Assembly (NCBI GenBank): GCA_041397775.1
Contig: JAWKWB010000008.1
Span: forward strand, 1 to 64,000
Origin: Ga0077555 sp041397775
GTDB taxonomy: Bacteria; Pseudomonadota; Alphaproteobacteria; Rhizobiales; Hyphomicrobiaceae
Direction: 5' to 3'
Length of the DNA stretch: 64,000 nt
A program made the position numbers and the translations under genes. Shown here one piece after another: positions 1 to 8,727 of the stretch; position 1 is the first letter of the stretch; each line of letters begins with the position of its first letter. The notes beneath the pieces were generated by a model, which had not been told where the DNA came from, ran no database searches, and worked only from the letters and a program-made list of their open reading frames with translations.

Positions 1-2
1 TG

Positions 3-560
3 CCCGGCGAGGACGGTCTGACGCTCGCCCGCGAAATACGCGCCCAGAAGAACATCCCCATCATCATGGTCACCGGCAGGGATGACCCCATCGACCGCGT
101 CGTGGGCCTCGAGCTGGGCGCCGACGACTACATCACGAAGCCGTTTCATCTCCGCGAGGTGCTGGCGCGTGTACGCGCCGTCCTGCGCCGCTACGAAGCC
201 GGCAACGCCGCGCCGAAGGCCGAGGAAAGCACCGAGAGCGACTGCAATTTTTCATTCGACGGCTTCATGCTCAACACGGCCCGCCGCGAATTGAAGTCGC
301 AGGACGGCGCGCTGCATCCGCTGACGACCGCCGAGTTCAACATGCTCAAGATGTTCGTCGAGCGGCCCACGCGCGTGCTCTCGCGTGACGCCATCATGGA
401 CCTCCTGAAGGGGCACGATTGGTCGCCGCTCGACCGCTCGATCGACACGCTCGTCGCCCGTCTGCGCAAGAAGATCGAGGCCGACGTCGACAACCCCCAG
501 CTCATCAAGACGGTACGCGGCGTCGGCTACGTGTTCGCCATCGACGTCCGCCGCGCTTGA
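3..560 (+). CDS. OmpR/PhoB-family response regulator, 5'-truncated by window edge
   Basis: DNA-binding response regulator of a two-component system. The reading frame is open from base 3, so the start codon and the phospho-acceptor aspartate lie before the window. The visible receiver part has the conserved PGEDGL stretch, the MVTGRD beta-4 strand and the GADDYITKPF motif with the invariant lysine. After a linker (roughly residues 75-90 of the visible part) comes a winged-helix Trans_reg_C domain with LTTAEFNML and the RSIDTLVARLRKKIE recognition helix, ending in the usual VRGVGYVF. The family is sure; the cognate kinase and target are not visible. Confidence 0.95.
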   Translation, partial: PGEDGLTLAREIRAQKNIPIIMVTGRDDPIDRVVGLELGADDYITKPFHLREVLARVRAVLRRYEAGNAAPKAEESTESDCNFSFDGFMLNTARRELKSQDGALHPLTTAEFNMLKMFVERPTRVLSRDAIMDLLKGHDWSPLDRSIDTLVARLRKKIEADVDNPQLIKTVRGVGYVFAIDVRRA

Positions 561-590
561 CGGTGCGGGTACTGGCGACAGCCGCCGCCC

Positions 591-1226
591 CTACACGACC
601 TTGTCGCTGATCGTCTGCGGAACGGGGCGCGTCGCCGCGAAGGACGGCCGCTGCTCCATGCGGTCGCTATAGGCGGCAAGGTTGGGATGAACCGAACGCC
701 AGTCGTAGTCCGGATCGCGAACGCTCAGGTAGCGCAGAACCGTCGCGGCAGCGATGTCGCCGAGCCCGAACGTGCCGCCGACGGCGAATTCCCGGCTGCC
801 GATCTGGCGCGCCAGTTCCCGCAGGCCACCGTCGATCTTGCGTTGCTGCCGCGCGATCCATTCCGCGCTCTGCATGTCCCGCGCACGATGCCGTTCCCAG
901 AACATCAACACGAAGGCATCGCACACCCCGTCGGCGATGACCTCGAGCTGCCGTGCCGCAAGCCTGGCCTCGCGTTCCGCCGGCACCAGCGACGGCTCGG
1001 GATGATAGGCCTCGATCCATTCCAGGATGTAACGCGACTCGTAGACGCTGCGGCCATCATCCGTGATGAGGACGGGCAGCTTCTCCAGCGGGTTGTACTT
1101 CGGCGTCTGGGTCGTGCTGTCCCATGGCACCTCCGTGATCAGCTCGAACGGAATGCCTTTTTCCAGCAACGCGATGCGCACCTTGCGCGCATACGGGCTC
1201 GGCGTCGCGCTCAGCAGCTTGTACAT
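591..1226 (-). CDS. Glutathione S-transferase family protein
   Basis: 211-residue cytosolic GST, the usual family length. The N-terminal thioredoxin-like domain starts MYKLLSATPSPYARKVR, with serine/tyrosine in the active-site position rather than cysteine. It has the glutathione-binding NPLEKLPVL (cis-Pro) and the E-S of the YESRYILEW stretch. The all-alpha C-terminal domain has the FGLGDIAAAT capping-box motif. The ATG at 1226 is chosen because the domain begins there; the frame stays open far upstream, which is a high-GC artefact. It conjugates glutathione to an unknown electrophile. The gene lies 50 bp downstream of an alpha/beta hydrolase on the same strand and may be co-transcribed with it. 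Confidence 0.93.
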   Translation of the reverse strand: MYKLLSATPSPYARKVRIALLEKGIPFELITEVPWDSTTQTPKYNPLEKLPVLITDDGRSVYESRYILEWIEAYHPEPSLVPAEREARLAARQLEVIADGVCDAFVLMFWERHRARDMQSAEWIARQQRKIDGGLRELARQIGSREFAVGGTFGLGDIAAATVLRYLSVRDPDYDWRSVHPNLAAYSDRMEQRPSFAATRPVPQTISDKVV

Positions 1227-1276
1227 GGTCCTGCCTCGAAGTCGGGTTGGATCGGTCGTGTGGCACGGCGCCCTGC

Positions 1277-2152
1277 TCACGATGCCAGGAAGGCCTTCAT
1301 GCGATCGTTTGCAAGTTCGGGCACCTCGAAGTGCACGAAATGTCCGGCATCCTCGGCCTTCTCCAGCGTGACGCTCTCGAAGTAGTCGTCGAGCTTGTCC
1401 GAAAAGTCGTAGCGCAACACTGGATCGTGCGCCCCCCACAGCAGATAGGTGGGTGCTGCGATCTTCGGGATGGGAAGCGCGCCCTCGGTCATCATCCGCC
1501 GCCGAAACCGCGCCACGCCGACGTACCAGTCGAACCCGCCCTGGACGTTCCCGGGCTGCATGAAGTTGTCCACCCACTCCTCGAGGTACGGCTCGAACGC
1601 CTGCTTCTGATGGCACCAGTGCGTCAGGAAATGCCGGAAATAGATGCGGCACGCCTCGCGCGAGGAGCCGACCAGCGCGGCAGCGAAGTCCTTCTGGTGG
1701 AACTGCTGGTACCAGGTCTCGGGAAAATGGCGGTAGTCGCCCCACCGCTGCCCGATCCCGGGATAGGCGCAATTGAAAAAGAACAGCTTTTCGACCCGTT
1801 CCGGCCACGCCAGGGCAAAGTTCTGCGCCACGAACGAGCCGACGTCGTGCGAAACGATCGAGAAGCGTTCCAGGCCCAGCGCATCGGCCAGGTCGCGCAG
1901 GTCTTTCGCCAGCAGTTGTGGCGGCGTGCCATCCGCTGGACGTTCGACGCGCGATCGCGTAGCTCCGAAACCGCGAAGATCCGGAGCGATGCAGTCGAAC
2001 TGCGCGGCCAGGTCCGGCAGATTGTGCAGCCAGGTGCGCTTGAACTCGGGCCAGCCGTGCAAAAACACGACCGGCGGCCCCTTTCCGGCGCGCACGACAC
2101 TGATGTCGAGTTCGGCCGTCTTCACGACGCTGCCATGCCAGTCGATGTTCAT
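1277..2152 (-). CDS. Alpha/beta hydrolase, epoxide hydrolase/haloalkane dehalogenase type
   Basis: 291-residue alpha/beta-hydrolase. The oxyanion motif HGWPE is at about residues 32-36, the nucleophile elbow SHDVGS places aspartate at about 103, and the catalytic histidine is in AGHFVHFE near the C-terminus. An aspartate nucleophile with HGWPE points to epoxide hydrolases or related dehalogenases rather than esterases. The ATG at 2152 is preceded by GGAAAGAAG at good distance; an upstream in-frame start at 2185 has no such site. It is divergent from the deacetylase gene. The substrate cannot be told from sequence. Confidence 0.9.
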   Translation of the reverse strand: MNIDWHGSVVKTAELDISVVRAGKGPPVVFLHGWPEFKRTWLHNLPDLAAQFDCIAPDLRGFGATRSRVERPADGTPPQLLAKDLRDLADALGLERFSIVSHDVGSFVAQNFALAWPERVEKLFFFNCAYPGIGQRWGDYRHFPETWYQQFHQKDFAAALVGSSREACRIYFRHFLTHWCHQKQAFEPYLEEWVDNFMQPGNVQGGFDWYVGVARFRRRMMTEGALPIPKIAAPTYLLWGAHDPVLRYDFSDKLDDYFESVTLEKAEDAGHFVHFEVPELANDRMKAFLAS

Positions 2153-2204
2153 GGACACTTCTTTCCGGGTAGGTTGATCGGCCACAGTGAACTATGGGCG
2201 CCAG

Positions 2205-3248
2205 ATGATCACAAGATGCCTGTCTGCGATGCTGGTTCTGGCGGGGGTGCACGCCCTCGCCGCCATCCCGGCGGCCGCCGCGGATCAGAGCCTCCTGGCG
2301 CGCTGCTGGCCGGCGACCACCCTTGCCGCAGCCCCCGGCGAACGCAAGCCGCACCGCCGCGATGCCGGCCGCGACCCCGCAATTCCCGCCGCAGACCTTC
2401 CCAGCACCTCCCCTGTCCCGCACGCCCTGCGCGGAGTCGTCCGCCGTGTGAAGCTGCCGCCCGGCAGGAAACTGGTCGCCCTCACCCTCGACATGTGCGA
2501 GCAGCGCGGCGAGATCGCAGGCTATGACGGCCCGGTCATCGATACGCTGCGCGCCAACGGCGTACGCGCCACCATCTTTGCCGGCGGCAAATGGATGATG
2601 TCGCATCCCGAGCGCGCGCAACAGCTTTTGGCCGACGCTGCACTCGAAATCGGCAATCACGGCTGGGCCCATCGCAATGTGCGCGGTCTCACGGGCCATG
2701 AACTCGCGCAGGAGATTTTGGGCCCACAGGCAGCCTTCCAGGTCATCCGTGCCAGGCTGGCCCAGCGCGCCTGCGTCGCGGGCGCCGCACGAACGCTGCC
2801 CTCCCGGCTGGGGCTCTACCGCTTCCCGTTCGGAGCGTGTCGCCCGGCAGCCCTCGATGCGCTGGCGGGCAACGGTATGCTGGCCATCCAATGGGACGTG
2901 TCGACCGGCGACAGCGCGAAGTCCGAAACGACGCATGGCATCGTCCAGGCGCTGCTGAACGAGGTGAAGCCCGGCTCGATCGTGCTCGCGCACGCCAACG
3001 GCCGCGGCCACCGCACCGCCGACGCGCTCGCCATCGCCATTCCGAAACTCAAGGCGCGTGGCTATACCTTCGTCACCGTGTCGGAACTCCTCGCGGCTGG
3101 AAAGCCCGTCATCGTGCCCACCTGCTACGACCGCCGTCCCGGCGACACCGATCGCTACGACAACCTCTTCGCGCCGCGCGCACGCCCCGCCCCCAAGCCC
3201 ATCGCCCGCAAGGACGCCCCGAATGTCCGATCCCCCTTTTCCGATTGA
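2205..3248 (+). CDS. Secreted polysaccharide deacetylase (NodB-fold) family protein
   Basis: About 347 residues with a cleavable signal peptide (MITRCLSAMLVLAG..., Ala-rich end). A GTG at 2187 is an alternative start in the same frame. The NodB-type domain covers about residues 90-310. The first metal motif, usually TFDD, reads TLDMCE here, followed by a conserved GEIAGYDGPVIDTLR stretch. Motif 2, NHGWAH, supplies the two metal histidines. Motif 3 is YRFPFGAC, and LAHANG carries the late histidine. It probably removes N-acetyl groups from an envelope or extracellular polysaccharide. Its last 26 bp overlap the following acetyltransferase gene, suggesting translational coupling. Confidence 0.87.
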   Translation: MITRCLSAMLVLAGVHALAAIPAAAADQSLLARCWPATTLAAAPGERKPHRRDAGRDPAIPAADLPSTSPVPHALRGVVRRVKLPPGRKLVALTLDMCEQRGEIAGYDGPVIDTLRANGVRATIFAGGKWMMSHPERAQQLLADAALEIGNHGWAHRNVRGLTGHELAQEILGPQAAFQVIRARLAQRACVAGAARTLPSRLGLYRFPFGACRPAALDALAGNGMLAIQWDVSTGDSAKSETTHGIVQALLNEVKPGSIVLAHANGRGHRTADALAIAIPKLKARGYTFVTVSELLAAGKPVIVPTCYDRRPGDTDRYDNLFAPRARPAPKPIARKDAPNVRSPFSD

Positions 3249-3750
3249 CCCTGGCCCCATCGGCACGACGCGCGATGGCCGCCCGATTGCGATGTGCGCG
3301 ATGACGCCCCAGGCGGCCGCCGCACTCGGCCCCGCAATGGCGGACATCGACCCTTGGGCACGGCTCGGCGTCGAAGCGGCGCTGTTCACCAGTTTCCTCG
3401 CCCGCCACGAGGCGGGAGCCTATCGCTATCGCATCGTCGTGGACGACATGGACGCAGGCATCTGCGTCGTTCGCGATCCCTGGCTGTCGGGCCCCTACCT
3501 GAACCTGTTGGGCCTCGTTCCCCAAGCGCAGGGGCAGGGCGTCGGCAAGGCCGTGCTTCAGTGGCTCGAAGCCCGGGCACGAACTGCGAAACACCGCAAT
3601 CTCTGGCTCTGCGTCTCGTCCTTCAACGACAACGCCCGCCGCATCTACGAGCGCGCCGGATACACCCACCTCGCCACGATCGACAGCCTCTCCTTCGACG
3701 GCTTCGACGAGCACCTGATGCGCAAGCGGCTGCATTCGAGCCCGGCCTGA
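3223..3750 (+). CDS. GNAT-family N-acetyltransferase
   Basis: 175 residues. A GNAT core is visible: the GPYLNLLGLVPQAQGQGVGKAVL stretch includes motif A (Q-x-x-G-x-G) for acetyl-CoA phosphate binding. It is followed by NLWLCVSSFNDNARRIYERAGY, the motif B region found in most GNATs. The ATG at 3223 lies inside the end of the deacetylase gene, 26 bp overlap. The acceptor substrate is unknown; a small amine or a protein N-terminus are both possible. Confidence 0.9.
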   Translation: MSDPPFPIDPGPIGTTRDGRPIAMCAMTPQAAAALGPAMADIDPWARLGVEAALFTSFLARHEAGAYRYRIVVDDMDAGICVVRDPWLSGPYLNLLGLVPQAQGQGVGKAVLQWLEARARTAKHRNLWLCVSSFNDNARRIYERAGYTHLATIDSLSFDGFDEHLMRKRLHSSPA

Positions 3751-3985
3751 TCCACCGCGCACGCGCTTCGCGATAGCCCGCCATTTCGCCGCAGGAGGCG
3801 ACAGCAGCAGGACCGGCACACGTCTGGGGCGTCGTTCACGGTCGTTTGATTGACTCGTGTTCAGGATTGCCTTGCCTCTGAAATGAACGTTGGTTAATTT
3901 AATTCCATCGAGAACGGGCGACGACAGTCAGAACCGCGAAACTGCCAAGCCCGATCAAGCAACCCGGACCAAACGGAGACTTCCC

Positions 3986-4114
3986 ATGAAGACCATCTTC
4001 GGCGCCCTCCTCGCTCTCGGCGTCCTCGCTGGCGCAGCCAACGCCGCCCCCGTCGGCACCCAGAACGACACGGTCATCGCGTACGGCTGCGGCTACGGCT
4101 ACTACGGTCACTGA
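3986..4114 (+). CDS. Small secreted Gly/Tyr-rich peptide
   Basis: 42 codons. The first ~21 residues form a clear signal peptide (MKTIFGALLALGVLAGAANA with an Ala-x-Ala cleavage site). The mature part is only about 21 residues and ends in YGCGYGYYGH. A purine-rich site (ACGGAG) lies about 8 bases before the ATG, and an AT-rich stretch at 3885-3910 may hold the promoter. A strong hairpin terminator follows at 4165, so it looks like a monocistronic small gene. I do not know a function. The single cysteine and the Gly-Tyr tail might bind metal or form contacts in the envelope, but that is a guess. Confidence 0.72.
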   Translation: MKTIFGALLALGVLAGAANAAPVGTQNDTVIAYGCGYGYYGH

Positions 4115-4164
4115 GCCGGGAGCCCGGAACGCGTACCCCATATTTGCAAGTCATACTTGCCGTC

Positions 4165-4193
4165 AGGCCTCCGGCTCCCCGCGCCGGAGGCCT
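4165..4193 (+). terminator. Rho-independent terminator
   Basis: A perfect 11-bp inverted repeat (AGGCCTCCGGC / GCCGGAGGCCT) with a 7-base loop is followed by CTTTCG. It lies after the small peptide gene and before the convergent acyl-CoA ligase stop, so it ends the + strand transcript and may serve both directions. Confidence 0.8.
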
Positions 4194-4206
4194 CTTTCGT
4201 CCCGCG

Positions 4207-5793
4207 TCAGCCCGCCGCCACGCGCAACTGACGCTTGAGCACCTTGCCGCCGGCATTGCGCGGCAACGGCTCGCCCTGCAGCGTCAGGCTTTCGGGGATC
4301 TTGTAGTCCGCCAGCTTGCCGACGCAGTGCCGGCGTAGCTCGCCCAGATCGAACCCGGTCCGCGCCACGACGACGGCATGCACCCGTTCTCCCAGCACCG
4401 GGCAGGGGCGCGCCACGACGGCCGCCTCCTCCACCAGCGGATGGGCGGCAAGCACGTTCTCCACCTCCACCGAATAGATCTTGAAGCCGCCTCGGTTGAT
4501 CATGTCCTTGGCCCGGTCGAGCAGCGTCAGATAGCCGTCCGCATCGAGAGACCCGATGTCGCCCGACCGCCAGTAGCCGCCGACGAGCCCATCGCGCGTC
4601 GCCTCCCGGTTCTGCCAGTAGCCCGGCACGACGTTGGGACCGCGCAACCAGATCTCACCGGCCGCGCCCGCGGGCAGTTCGCAGCCGGCCTCGTCCATGA
4701 TGCGAATGTCGGCCACCGGCACCGCGCACCCCACCGCCGCGCGCCGCGCCGCCATCTGGTCCGGCGGCATCAGTACGACTGGCCCCGTCGTCTCGGTGGA
4801 ACCATAGGCATTGAACAGCCGCAGGCCCGGCAACTTCCCGGCAAGCTCGCGGATCGTCACCTCCGGCATCGGCGCACCGCCGAAGCCGCCGATCCGCCAC
4901 GCCCCGAAGTCCAAGCGGTCCATTTGCGGCTGCATCAGGCACAGGCTGTACATGGCCGGCACCATCACCGTATGCGTCATGCGCTCGCGCGCCGCCAGTT
5001 CCAGGAACGCCTCGGCCTTGAACGTGGGCATCACGATCAGCGTGCCCGCCACCCGCATCATCAGGGCGAGACCGGCCGTCAGGCCCGTCACATGGCTGAG
5101 CGGCACGGACACGACGGACCGTTCCGCTTGCGTCAGGCCCATGCAGGCCTCGTAGATCATCACTGCGTGAATGATGCTCATGTGCGTGAGCATGGCGCCC
5201 TTCGGCCGTCCCGTCGTGCCTGACGTGTAGAGGATCGCCGCCGTCTCCTCTTCCCCGATCTCAGGCGGCGCGATCGCGCCACCGCCCGCGAGCGCGTCGA
5301 ACCCGAAGGGCCACGCCTCCCTGGCGCCGATCGCGATGCGATGCGCCAGCGCCGGCACGTCGGCTGGATCCGGGATGCGCGCTGCAAGGCCGGCGTCGAA
5401 CAGCAGAACCTTGGCACCGCTGTGCCCGATGACGAAGGCGAGTTCCGGCCGCTCCTCGCGGATATTCAACGGCACCACGATGGCACCGAGCCGCAACGTC
5501 GCATGCCATGCGACGACGTGGGAGACACCGTTCGGCAGCAGCAAGGCGACCCTGTCGCCCCGCCCCACCCCGAGACCGGCGAGCCCCGCCGCCACATGCC
5601 CCGCTAGCCTGTCCATCTCGCGATAGCTGATCCGCGCGCCCGCACACACGAGCGCTTCCCCATCACCGCGTCGCGCGACGGCCTCCCCCAGCATTTCCGG
5701 CAGGTTGCGGGGACGCTCGGCAAAGCATCGGTCCACCCGAACCCCATAATGCCGCTCGTGCCGGATGTCCGGAATATTGCCCAGCCAATGCAT
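4207..5793 (-). CDS. Class I adenylate-forming acyl-CoA ligase
   Basis: 528 residues, normal for fatty or aromatic acyl-CoA synthetases of the ANL superfamily. Motifs visible in order are the phosphate loop YTSGTTGRPKG, YGSTETTG, YWRSGDIG (hinge and ribose-binding Asp), DMINRGGFKIYSVEVE, and the C-terminal PRNAGGKVLKRQL with the catalytic lysine. It activates a carboxylic acid to the acyl-AMP and then the CoA thioester. The ATG at 5793 follows AGGAGG by 6 bases. It is transcribed divergently from the NAD-epimerase. Chain length or aromatic preference is not readable. Confidence 0.94.
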   Translation of the reverse strand: MHWLGNIPDIRHERHYGVRVDRCFAERPRNLPEMLGEAVARRGDGEALVCAGARISYREMDRLAGHVAAGLAGLGVGRGDRVALLLPNGVSHVVAWHATLRLGAIVVPLNIREERPELAFVIGHSGAKVLLFDAGLAARIPDPADVPALAHRIAIGAREAWPFGFDALAGGGAIAPPEIGEEETAAILYTSGTTGRPKGAMLTHMSIIHAVMIYEACMGLTQAERSVVSVPLSHVTGLTAGLALMMRVAGTLIVMPTFKAEAFLELAARERMTHTVMVPAMYSLCLMQPQMDRLDFGAWRIGGFGGAPMPEVTIRELAGKLPGLRLFNAYGSTETTGPVVLMPPDQMAARRAAVGCAVPVADIRIMDEAGCELPAGAAGEIWLRGPNVVPGYWQNREATRDGLVGGYWRSGDIGSLDADGYLTLLDRAKDMINRGGFKIYSVEVENVLAAHPLVEEAAVVARPCPVLGERVHAVVVARTGFDLGELRRHCVGKLADYKIPESLTLQGEPLPRNAGGKVLKRQLRVAAG

Positions 5794-5893
5794 GTCCACC
5801 CTCCTGGAGACACGTCCGGGCCTTGTGTCCGGGGCCCGGTTCGTGCAGTCCGTTGGTGGGTAATCTAGCGCGGCAGCCCGAGGGGAGCGAGCG

Positions 5894-6835
5894 ATGCAGT
5901 TCAACAAGGTATTGGTGACGGGGGCAGGCGGCCTCATGGGCCGATATGTCGTGGCCGAGCTGGCGCCGCATACCACCGTGACCGGGCTCGACCTGGGTCC
6001 GGCAGATGGCGTTGCAGAGCACACCATCGGCAGCATCGAGGACAAGGATGCCGTTGTGCGGGCCATGCAAGGCTGCGATGCCGTCATCCAGATCGCCGGC
6101 CGGCCGAACCAGTGGGCCGGCACCGGTACCGAGATCATCCAGACCAACACGGTCGGCGTATGGAACATCCTCGAAGCTGCCGAGGAGGTGGGCGTCCGCC
6201 GCGTGATCGTGACATCGAGTGATTCCGTCGTCGGCTACACGGTGTTGCATGGCGCCATGATCCCGCCCGACTATCTGCCGGTCGACCTCGCGCATCCCTT
6301 GCGCCCCACCGACCCCTACGCACTGAGCAAGGTGCTGGGCGAGCGCATCGCCCGCAGCTTTGTCGATCGCGGCAAGCTGGAAGTGACCGTGATCCGCCCC
6401 GTCTACGTCCTCTACCCGGAATTCGAAGGCGAGGTGCGGGCCCGCGCGGAACGCCCCGATACCTACAAGGGCCCCGAAGCTGGCGGCCGCCAACCGGCCG
6501 GAGGAGGCGCCATGTGGCACTACGTCGACCCGCGCGACGTGGCCCGCGCCTTCCGGCTGGCACTGGAAGCGGAGACGCCGGGCTTTGGACCCTATTTCAT
6601 CTCGGGCGCCACCACGCTGGCCCCCGATCCCACCGTCTCCCGCCTCGAGAAGCGCACCGGCCGGGACATCGAGGTCCGCGATCCCGCCGTATACCAGCGC
6701 AACCCCTATGCCCCGCTCTATGATCTGTCCCCCGCGCGCGAACATCTGGGCTACGAGCCGGTCCACGATCTGCGCAAGAAGCTCGTGCCTCGTGTCCCGA
6801 CCGCAAAGTCCGTCTCATTCCCTGGCGAGCGTTGA
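5894..6835 (+). CDS. NAD(P)-dependent epimerase/dehydratase (extended SDR)
   Basis: 313 residues. The N-terminal Rossmann motif is VTGAGGLMG at residues 8-16. The catalytic YxxxK is YALSK near residue 143, after the serine-rich VTSSDS strand. A late WHYVDPRDVARAF segment is typical of extended SDRs. It acts on a nucleotide sugar or a related alcohol/ketone; the substrate is not predictable. It is divergent from the acyl-CoA ligase and about 130 bp upstream of a strong terminator. Confidence 0.9.
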   Translation: MQFNKVLVTGAGGLMGRYVVAELAPHTTVTGLDLGPADGVAEHTIGSIEDKDAVVRAMQGCDAVIQIAGRPNQWAGTGTEIIQTNTVGVWNILEAAEEVGVRRVIVTSSDSVVGYTVLHGAMIPPDYLPVDLAHPLRPTDPYALSKVLGERIARSFVDRGKLEVTVIRPVYVLYPEFEGEVRARAERPDTYKGPEAGGRQPAGGGAMWHYVDPRDVARAFRLALEAETPGFGPYFISGATTLAPDPTVSRLEKRTGRDIEVRDPAVYQRNPYAPLYDLSPAREHLGYEPVHDLRKKLVPRVPTAKSVSFPGER

Positions 6836-7295
6836 ACGGACTTTGCTGTCGAGGGGACACGAGCAAGACCATTGAATGAGTGTGCCGTCGCGATTGGAAG
6901 TCCGCTCGACGAGCCAGCATCATAACCAGCACGGATCACTCTGGCCCCACCTCTCCACCGGTTCCCCGGCTCGGCGCGGGCGGGCGGAAGCCCGACCGCG
7001 CCGAGCCGGGGTCTTTCCCGGTGCTGTCAGGCACAGCGTCGCCACGCCCAACCACGGCATTGCCACCACCCGCCGCCACGTCCGTCGTAGCCCGCACCGC
7101 GATGGATCCCGGATCGCCGCGCGACGCGCGCCGTCCGGGAAACCGGGGGAGAGGATAGGGCGCAATTTCCGCGAAACCGGGGAGTGTGGCGAATGGAAAT
7201 CCGATGCCCGGTACGACGACGGACCTCGACGCCCGAGCGACGGCACGCTTCGCGCCGTTGCTCCCGCGCCTGTTATCGGCGCACCGAGGGCCGCC
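6836..7295. other. Intergenic region with no gene seen
   Basis: 460 bp between the convergent epimerase and CBS genes. Apart from the long GC hairpin at 6964-7011 I see no supported coding frame; the open frames here lack start signals and family resemblance. Confidence 0.6.
6964..7011 (+). terminator. Strong hairpin terminator
   Basis: A perfect 16-bp stem (CCCCGGCTCGGCGCGG and its complement at 6996-7011) encloses a 16-base loop that itself can pair (GGGC/GCCC). TCTTTC follows. It is placed to stop transcription from the epimerase gene toward the convergent CBS genes. Confidence 0.82.
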
Positions 7296-7718
7296 TCAGC
7301 GGATGCACTCCCACAGGTGCTGTTCGTGATCGAGATGCTCGATCTCCTGCCCCTTGAAGTCGCCGCGCGAAACGATCCCCCAGATCTTGTCGCCATCGAC
7401 GACTGGCAGATGCCGAAATCCATGCTCGGACATCAGCCGAAGGGCGTCGATGGCGCGTTGCTCGGGCGTGATCGTGATCGGGTTCCTGGTCATCGCCTCC
7501 GAAAGCGGCGCGCCCGCGTCGTCCAGCCCCTTCGCGAGAAAGCGCACCGCGTCGCGTCCCGTGAAGATGCCCGCAAGCTTGCCCTTGGCGTCCTGGACCA
7601 GGACGGAACCGACGCATTTCTCCCACATCCGGCAGCAGGCTTCCTTGACGCTGGCGTCGTCGGGAAGAATGAGCGGCATCTGGTCCTTGACGATGTAGTG
7701 AACCTTCCGATTGGTCAT
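7296..7718 (-). CDS. CBS-pair domain protein
   Basis: 140 residues consisting of two CBS motifs. The first is around ASVKEACCRMWEKCVGSVLVQDAKGKLAGIFTGRD; the second has AIDALRLMSEHGFRHLPVVDGDKIWGIVSRGDF. Such stand-alone CBS pairs usually sense adenosyl nucleotides. AGGAG lies 8 bases before the ATG at 7718. It starts 49 bp after the CBS-BON gene stop on the same strand, so the two form an operon and may work as a pair. The regulated target is unknown. Confidence 0.92.
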   Translation of the reverse strand: MTNRKVHYIVKDQMPLILPDDASVKEACCRMWEKCVGSVLVQDAKGKLAGIFTGRDAVRFLAKGLDDAGAPLSEAMTRNPITITPEQRAIDALRLMSEHGFRHLPVVDGDKIWGIVSRGDFKGQEIEHLDHEQHLWECIR

Positions 7719-7767
7719 GATCTGGCTCCTCTCGGGCGATGCCGCGCTGCCACGCCTCGCGCGGGCC

Positions 7768-8460
7768 TCAGATCGTCGGCATGTGCCGCTTGCCGATCCT
7801 CAGGCGGTCGTCGATCTGCTTGACGCCTGGCGTTTCGTTGATGAGCACGGTCAGCGCCTTGCGCTGGTCCTCCGACACGGCCATGCCCCACATCGAGACG
7901 ACACCGTCGGCGACCGTGAGATTGATGTAGCTGTCGAGCAGCCACTTGGCCTTCTTCATCCTCTCCAGGATCTGGGCCTGCAGGTCGCTATCGGTGACGG
8001 CCGCGGGCACACGCTCCATGGCTTTCTTGCTCAACGCGCGCACGATGTCGCCGCGCGTGATGAGGCCGACGAGCCTGCCCTCCTTGATCACCGGCAGACG
8101 CTTGAGGTTGTGCTTCTCCAGGAGGTTGACGACGTCCTGCAACTCGGTGTCCTCCGCCACGGAAACGATGTGGCGGGACATGATGTCGTCCACCAGCATG
8201 CCGTGTGTCTTGGCGAACTCCCGGGCCAGCCTGTCGGGATCTGCAAACGCCCTCAGCCAGGACTTCCGCGGCTTTTCCGTGCCGATCTCGGCGCGATGCA
8301 ACAGATCGCTCTCGCTGATGATCCCGACCACGTGGCCGTCGTCCGCAACTACGGGAATGCCACTGATGCGCTTCTCCGCAAGCAGGGCAGCAACCTCGCG
8401 AACAGCCGTCGATGGGGTGACTGTGACGACCCCGCGCGTCATGACCTCGTGCGCTTTCAT
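7768..8460 (-). CDS. CBS-pair plus BON domain protein
   Basis: 230 residues. Two CBS motifs (residues about 1-60 and 90-150, each ending in a G-I-I-S-E-S-D or G-L-I-T-R-G-D stretch) are followed by a BON domain at about 155-230, with the characteristic V-x-x-G-V-V-S-M-W-G-M core and a conserved turn. BON domains usually bind membranes or lipids. This architecture is common in Proteobacteria as a stress-associated soluble protein. It is the first gene of a two-gene unit; AGGAG lies 9 bases before the ATG at 8460. Confidence 0.93.
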   Translation of the reverse strand: MKAHEVMTRGVVTVTPSTAVREVAALLAEKRISGIPVVADDGHVVGIISESDLLHRAEIGTEKPRKSWLRAFADPDRLAREFAKTHGMLVDDIMSRHIVSVAEDTELQDVVNLLEKHNLKRLPVIKEGRLVGLITRGDIVRALSKKAMERVPAAVTDSDLQAQILERMKKAKWLLDSYINLTVADGVVSMWGMAVSEDQRKALTVLINETPGVKQIDDRLRIGKRHMPTI

Positions 8461-8727
8461 TGTTCCGATCTCCTGCGCTAATTCAGTGGCGCAATGCTGG
8501 CGCCGATCTCGGCGAAGGCGCCTTGACCTTCATCAAGAACACACGAACCGGCGACTGATGGCGAAACCGATTACGGCCCCGGCCGGGGGCGAGGACGGCT
8601 ATCCCCCGGCGCGGGATCGCGGTCGGGTGCCGACGTCACGATGGACACCGCCGGCTTCGGCTGCCAACCTCGACGCGAACCGGAAGCCATCGTCGGCACC
8701 CCGGACAACCCGCGAGGAACGAGAAAC

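Noticed and set aside
591..3389. 932-residue open frame on the minus strand
   Set aside because: Only the last 211 residues form a protein family (GST). The rest runs antisense or out of frame through the hydrolase and deacetylase genes and reflects high GC.
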